The translations under genes were made by a program, and so were the position numbers. From Rhizophagus sp. LPA8_4_AMF (taxonomy: Eukaryota; Glomeromycota; Glomeromycetes; Glomerales; Glomeraceae), in NCBI GenBank assembly GCA_021464525.1, contig JADRCO010001051.1, forward strand, positions 1 through 23,164: 23,164 nt of DNA. Reading direction: 5' to 3'. The notes beneath the pieces are model-generated. The model was given only the letters and a program-made list of their open reading frames with translations. It was not told the DNA's origin and did no database searches. How positions within the stretch are numbered: the stretch's first letter is position 1; each line of letters opens with the position of its first letter. Below, one piece after another: positions 20,285-23,164 of this stretch.

Positions 20285-21665
20285 ATGATTTCAACACTTC
20301 CTATTGATTGCCTTAACAAAATTTTCGAGTGCTTAGAGGAAGTCAAAGCTACTTTACATTCTTGTTTACTAGTAAATCGTCTTTGGTGCAAAGTTTCCGT
20401 TGAAATATTATGGAGGAATATTTGGGATCTTAAGTGGTTTAATTTTGCACAAATTATTAAGACTCTAATCACTTGTCTTCCTAACGAATCAAAGGACTTT
20501 CTAATTAATAATGGAATCGCTTCAATTCCAACCTCAAAACCTCCATTGTTTAATTATGCATCATTTTGCAAAGTTCTTTCAATTCCATATCTATTAATTA
20601 ACGATTACTCATATATTAAAATTAAATTTTTAACTAAAAAATCCAAAAAACTATTTGATAACCCAAGAAATATTGAAAATGTTTATGAAACAAATTTCTT
20701 CTTTAAATCAAATGGATTTTAGGTTTGATGAAGGTCTTTATGCTTATTATGATGATTTTTATACAAAATATAATTTTTTAAATTTTATTAATTTTCCTGG
20801 AGCAAATGATTGTTTAAAAAATCTTTCAGAATTGATATGTGTTTCATACATAAATTCTGAATTTTTTCTTCAACTATCTAAAATATGCCATAATATAAAT
20901 TCTTTAAGTATATCATTTGAGGAAACTGTTTCAGTTGGAATAAAAGATTTGATATTTTGTCAAAATAATTTAAAATCTATATCATTCAGCTGTAATTATA
21001 AGATGGATATTTATGATGATTTACTTAATTGTTTGAAGGCATTAACAAAGCATACAAATACTTTAACAAAATTATTTTTATTTGGAATATCACTACCACC
21101 CATTTTTACTAAAATTATATTTTCAAACTTAAGAATTTTGAAATTAATTTTTTCAGCTGATGATCTTGATATATTGATCAAATTTTTAGTAAATAATGGA
21201 AAGAATTTAGAAGAACTCACTGTATTTCAGATATGTGATAATGGCTATAATTCATTAAATTTAACTATAGCTAATTATTGCCCAAACTTAAAATCATTGA
21301 ATGTTGAATTTCCATCTAATGGTATAGAAAAATTAAGAATGATTTTTGATAATTGTCAACGATTAGAAAGTATTAGAACTTCTTGCGATGGTCCATATTT
21401 AAGAGGGAAAAAACTGTTAGAACTTGTTGCTAAATATTCTCCTAATAATTTTCATGAATTAAAATTATGTAATGCAAAATTAAATTCAAAAGATTTGGGA
21501 TCATTTTTTGTTAGTTGGAAAGATCGAATATCACAAAAACCATTTTCAATTATCTTTAGTGGTGATGGTCCTGTAAATAATGACAAAATCAGGAAATTAA
21601 TTAGAAAATACAAAGACTTGAATGTTATTAAAAAATTTGAGATCACAAATAGATTTTCTGATTAA
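20285..21665 (+). pseudogene. F-box protein gene with a +1 slip in an A-run
   Basis: The first frame (20285-20722) opens with an F-box at about residues 3-46: LPIDCLNKIF, then SCLLVNRLWCK and EILWRNIW. It continues with CLPNESKDFL and LFNYASFCKVLS. The rest of the protein lies in another frame from about 20640 (ITQEILKMFMKQISSLNQMD) to the stop at 21663-21665. That part carries leucine-rich segments such as NLRILKLIF, NLEELTVF and PNLKSLNVEF. Removing one A from either run of six (20636-20641 or 20645-20650) joins the two into about 459 residues, a usual length for this family in these fungi. F-box proteins bring substrates to SCF ubiquitin ligases, binding Skp1 through the F-box; the leucine-rich part would bind the target. 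AATAAA at 21730-21735 could serve polyadenylation. It may be a working gene with a sequencing error, a polymorphic null, or a young pseudogene. Confidence 0.85.
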
Positions 21666-22556
21666 AAGTGAATTAAGATTCTGTTATAATTATATACTCT
21701 TACTAAATATATTAATTGTTGCAATTATGAATAAATAATATTTTGTCATCTACTAGCAAAAAAGTGATTATTTAATTGATATTATAAGTAAAATCGTGTA
21801 TCCTACAGTACATATAATAAATCAAAATTAAGAATATAAAATTTAACGTTAATTTTGATACTTGAGAAAATTTTATATATAAATCATTCTCTCATCAGTT
21901 GTTAAGATAACATTTTATTTTTTATTAATTTATTAAACTGCTTATTTATACGATAAGAAAATCTCAATTACACACTAGGAACTATACAAGAAAAGGTCAG
22001 GTGCTGCTTACATAGGATGTATTAGAACTAATAAATATGATATATTAGTTGATTTTATCTAAGGATGTTAGATTGCCAAACCAACTTGAATCCAGATCTG
22101 CATGATCAAGTGATCGTAACATCAGATACGGAATAATGTATTTTAATCAAAAAATTATATATACATATATTCAATGTTAAAAATTAACCATGTAAGGAAA
22201 ATTTCCCAGGTCAATAAAATACAATGAATAAATTTTGGCCGATTATATTAAATATTTGCCGCAGTCACTGCGATTTTAACACAATAACACCTCATTTTGA
22301 CTGATAACCACAGATCTTACCAATCAAAACCTTGTATTGTTTCTTGTGAAACCTGATACTCAAAATTGACTATTTTTCATTAGTTCCACAGAAATTTTGT
22401 ATCAATATGTTATTTGATCCTAACTTTTATCAAACACAGATATGATATATACTTTATAAAGTACTATTTTTAAGAATTTTCACTTCTGTTTTGATAGAGA
22501 AAAATAAAAAAATCACGATGGGCAATTTATCATGACACAAGTGACATACTATAATA

Positions 22557-22860
22557 TCATTTTTTATAACTCATTAAAAAAAATACTAACTGCGATATCA
22601 GGATACTTTTATGGGTCAAACTAAAACTGTATTCAAAAATATTGGCTCTTCTGTAATATCTCCTGTTAGACATACTTTTTTGACAACGTGCTTGAACAAT
22701 TTGTTGAGAAAGTATTCTAAAGCAAGATATAGTATTGTATCTGAAGGTGTAAGTTATTAATCTGTTAAATGTTATTAGTAACAAAGAAATTCCTCTAGAA
22801 ATCCCTCTTCCAGGAAAAATAAATTTCACTTGTACCTATACTTTTTTCTAATAATGTTTC
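22557..22860 (-). pseudogene. Possible decayed coding remnant, unidentified
   Basis: Read on the minus strand, three frames in turn give protein-like text: MVNRETLLEKSIGTSEIYF from about 22851, then LITYTFRYNTISCFRIL, and in the third frame FLNKLFKHVVKKVCLTGDIT with EEPIFLNTVLV. Frames switch and stops intervene. No family is recognised. It could be the start of a worn retroelement or host gene; chance is not excluded. Confidence 0.25.
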
Positions 22861-22947
22861 TCTATTAACCATGACTTACACTCACTTACAACTACCAACT
22901 TGCGCTCAGATTTTAAAACTTGTTTATGTAAATTAATTAGTTAGAAA

Positions 22948-22999
22948 ATCACCTCCAAGAATTGAACTTGGACACAGAAAGAGTGGAACCAACGGTGAT
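22948..22999 (-). other. tRNA T-arm-like hairpin
   Basis: On the minus strand CCAAG-TTCAATT-CTTGG (22955-22971) has the five-base stem and seven-base loop of a tRNA T arm. It is followed by GGTGAT, which can pair with ATCACC 40 bases upstream. The whole is only 52 bases with no D arm or anticodon arm, so it is not a tRNA gene; a SINE relic or chance are the options. Confidence 0.3.
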
Positions 23000-23129
23000 G
23001 AATATTGTTGAGTTGATAAGTTATTAAGGAAAGAACTCAACAAAGGAATGAAATAAAGGGTATCACATGTGAAGAATGAAATCTCATGAGATAGATCAAA
23101 TGATCAAGTGTAAATTTTTACAAGACAAA

Positions 23130-23145
23130 GGATCTCTCTGACACC
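23130..23145 (-). other. Possible LTR-retroelement primer-binding site
   Basis: On the minus strand TGGTGTCAGAGAGATC begins with TGG, as primer-binding sites do (complement of a tRNA CCA end), and resembles TGGTATCAGAGC of Copia elements. An LTR would then lie off the right edge. The bases just before it do not end in CA, which weakens the idea. Confidence 0.2.
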
Positions 23146-23164
23146 AATTAGCATAGTGCAATGC

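Larger units (their letters stand above)
21666..23164. other. Region without a clear gene; weak minus-strand traces
   Basis: No intact gene is visible. Small hairpins occur at 22026-22050 (AACTAATA/TATTAGTT), 22260-22272 (CGCAGT/ACTGCG) and 23005-23043 (TTGTTGAGTT/AACTCAACAA, 19-base loop). The minus strand from the right edge has retroelement-like hints, listed separately. Confidence 0.5.

Noticed and set aside
21011-21646. Minus-strand open frames inside the F-box gene
   Set aside because: Shadows of the leucine-rich coding strand.
22948-22999. A tRNA gene on the minus strand
   Set aside because: Only a T-arm-like hairpin and a short outer stem; no D arm or anticodon arm fits within 52 bases.

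Overview
The window looks like AT-rich nuclear DNA of an arbuscular mycorrhizal fungus (Glomeromycotina, most like Rhizophagus). This rests on recognition, not a search. The signs are short GT..AG introns, a TKL-like protein kinase of the type these fungi have expanded, an F-box protein with the phrasing of their large F-box family (LFNYASFCKVLS, EILKMFMKQISSL), and heavy transposon debris. Nothing looks bacterial: there are no operons, ribosome binding sites or CRISPR arrays.

Layout. (1) 1-3193: a decayed LINE retrotransposon, 3' half only, covering the end of the reverse transcriptase, a linker, RNase H, a CPxC knuckle, the 3' UTR and an A-rich tail. (2) 3194-5133: non-coding, with several inverted repeats. 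(3) 5134-8868: kinase locus 1. A 679-codon frame carries 2.3 copies of a cysteine-rich module of about 300 residues. After two frame breaks come kinase-domain exons that can be followed intron by intron. A decayed second copy of the last two exons lies at 9011-9240. (4) 9241-12143: non-coding, with a 244-bp element flanked by a perfect 8-bp target duplication (hAT-like). (5) 12144-13308: a 5'-truncated LINE insertion with a 16-bp target duplication and an intact reading frame. (6) 13541-16744: kinase locus 2, a tandem paralogue of locus 1. It has lost its start, carries an in-frame stop, is split by a 384-bp MITE with 33-bp terminal repeats, and has a 29-bp deletion in the kinase domain. (7) 16990-17103: a mini inverted-repeat element between TA dinucleotides. 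(8) 17104-20284: mostly non-coding, with a purine-rich decayed coding remnant near 18.5-19.1 kb. (9) 20285-21665: an F-box gene with one +1 slip in an A-run. (10) 21666-23164: no clear gene. The minus strand holds weak coding-like traces, a tRNA T-arm-like hairpin and a possible retroelement primer-binding site at the edge.

The central biology is the kinase pair. Repeated CxxC-rich, probably zinc-binding, modules precede a complete-looking kinase domain, and the two loci arose by tandem duplication. Locus 2 is a pseudogene. Locus 1 keeps all the kinase catalytic motifs, but its module and kinase halves are in different frames, so it is either a recent pseudogene, a split pair of products, or affected by sequence errors. 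The most novel-looking item is the repeated cysteine module itself, which I cannot assign to a named domain.
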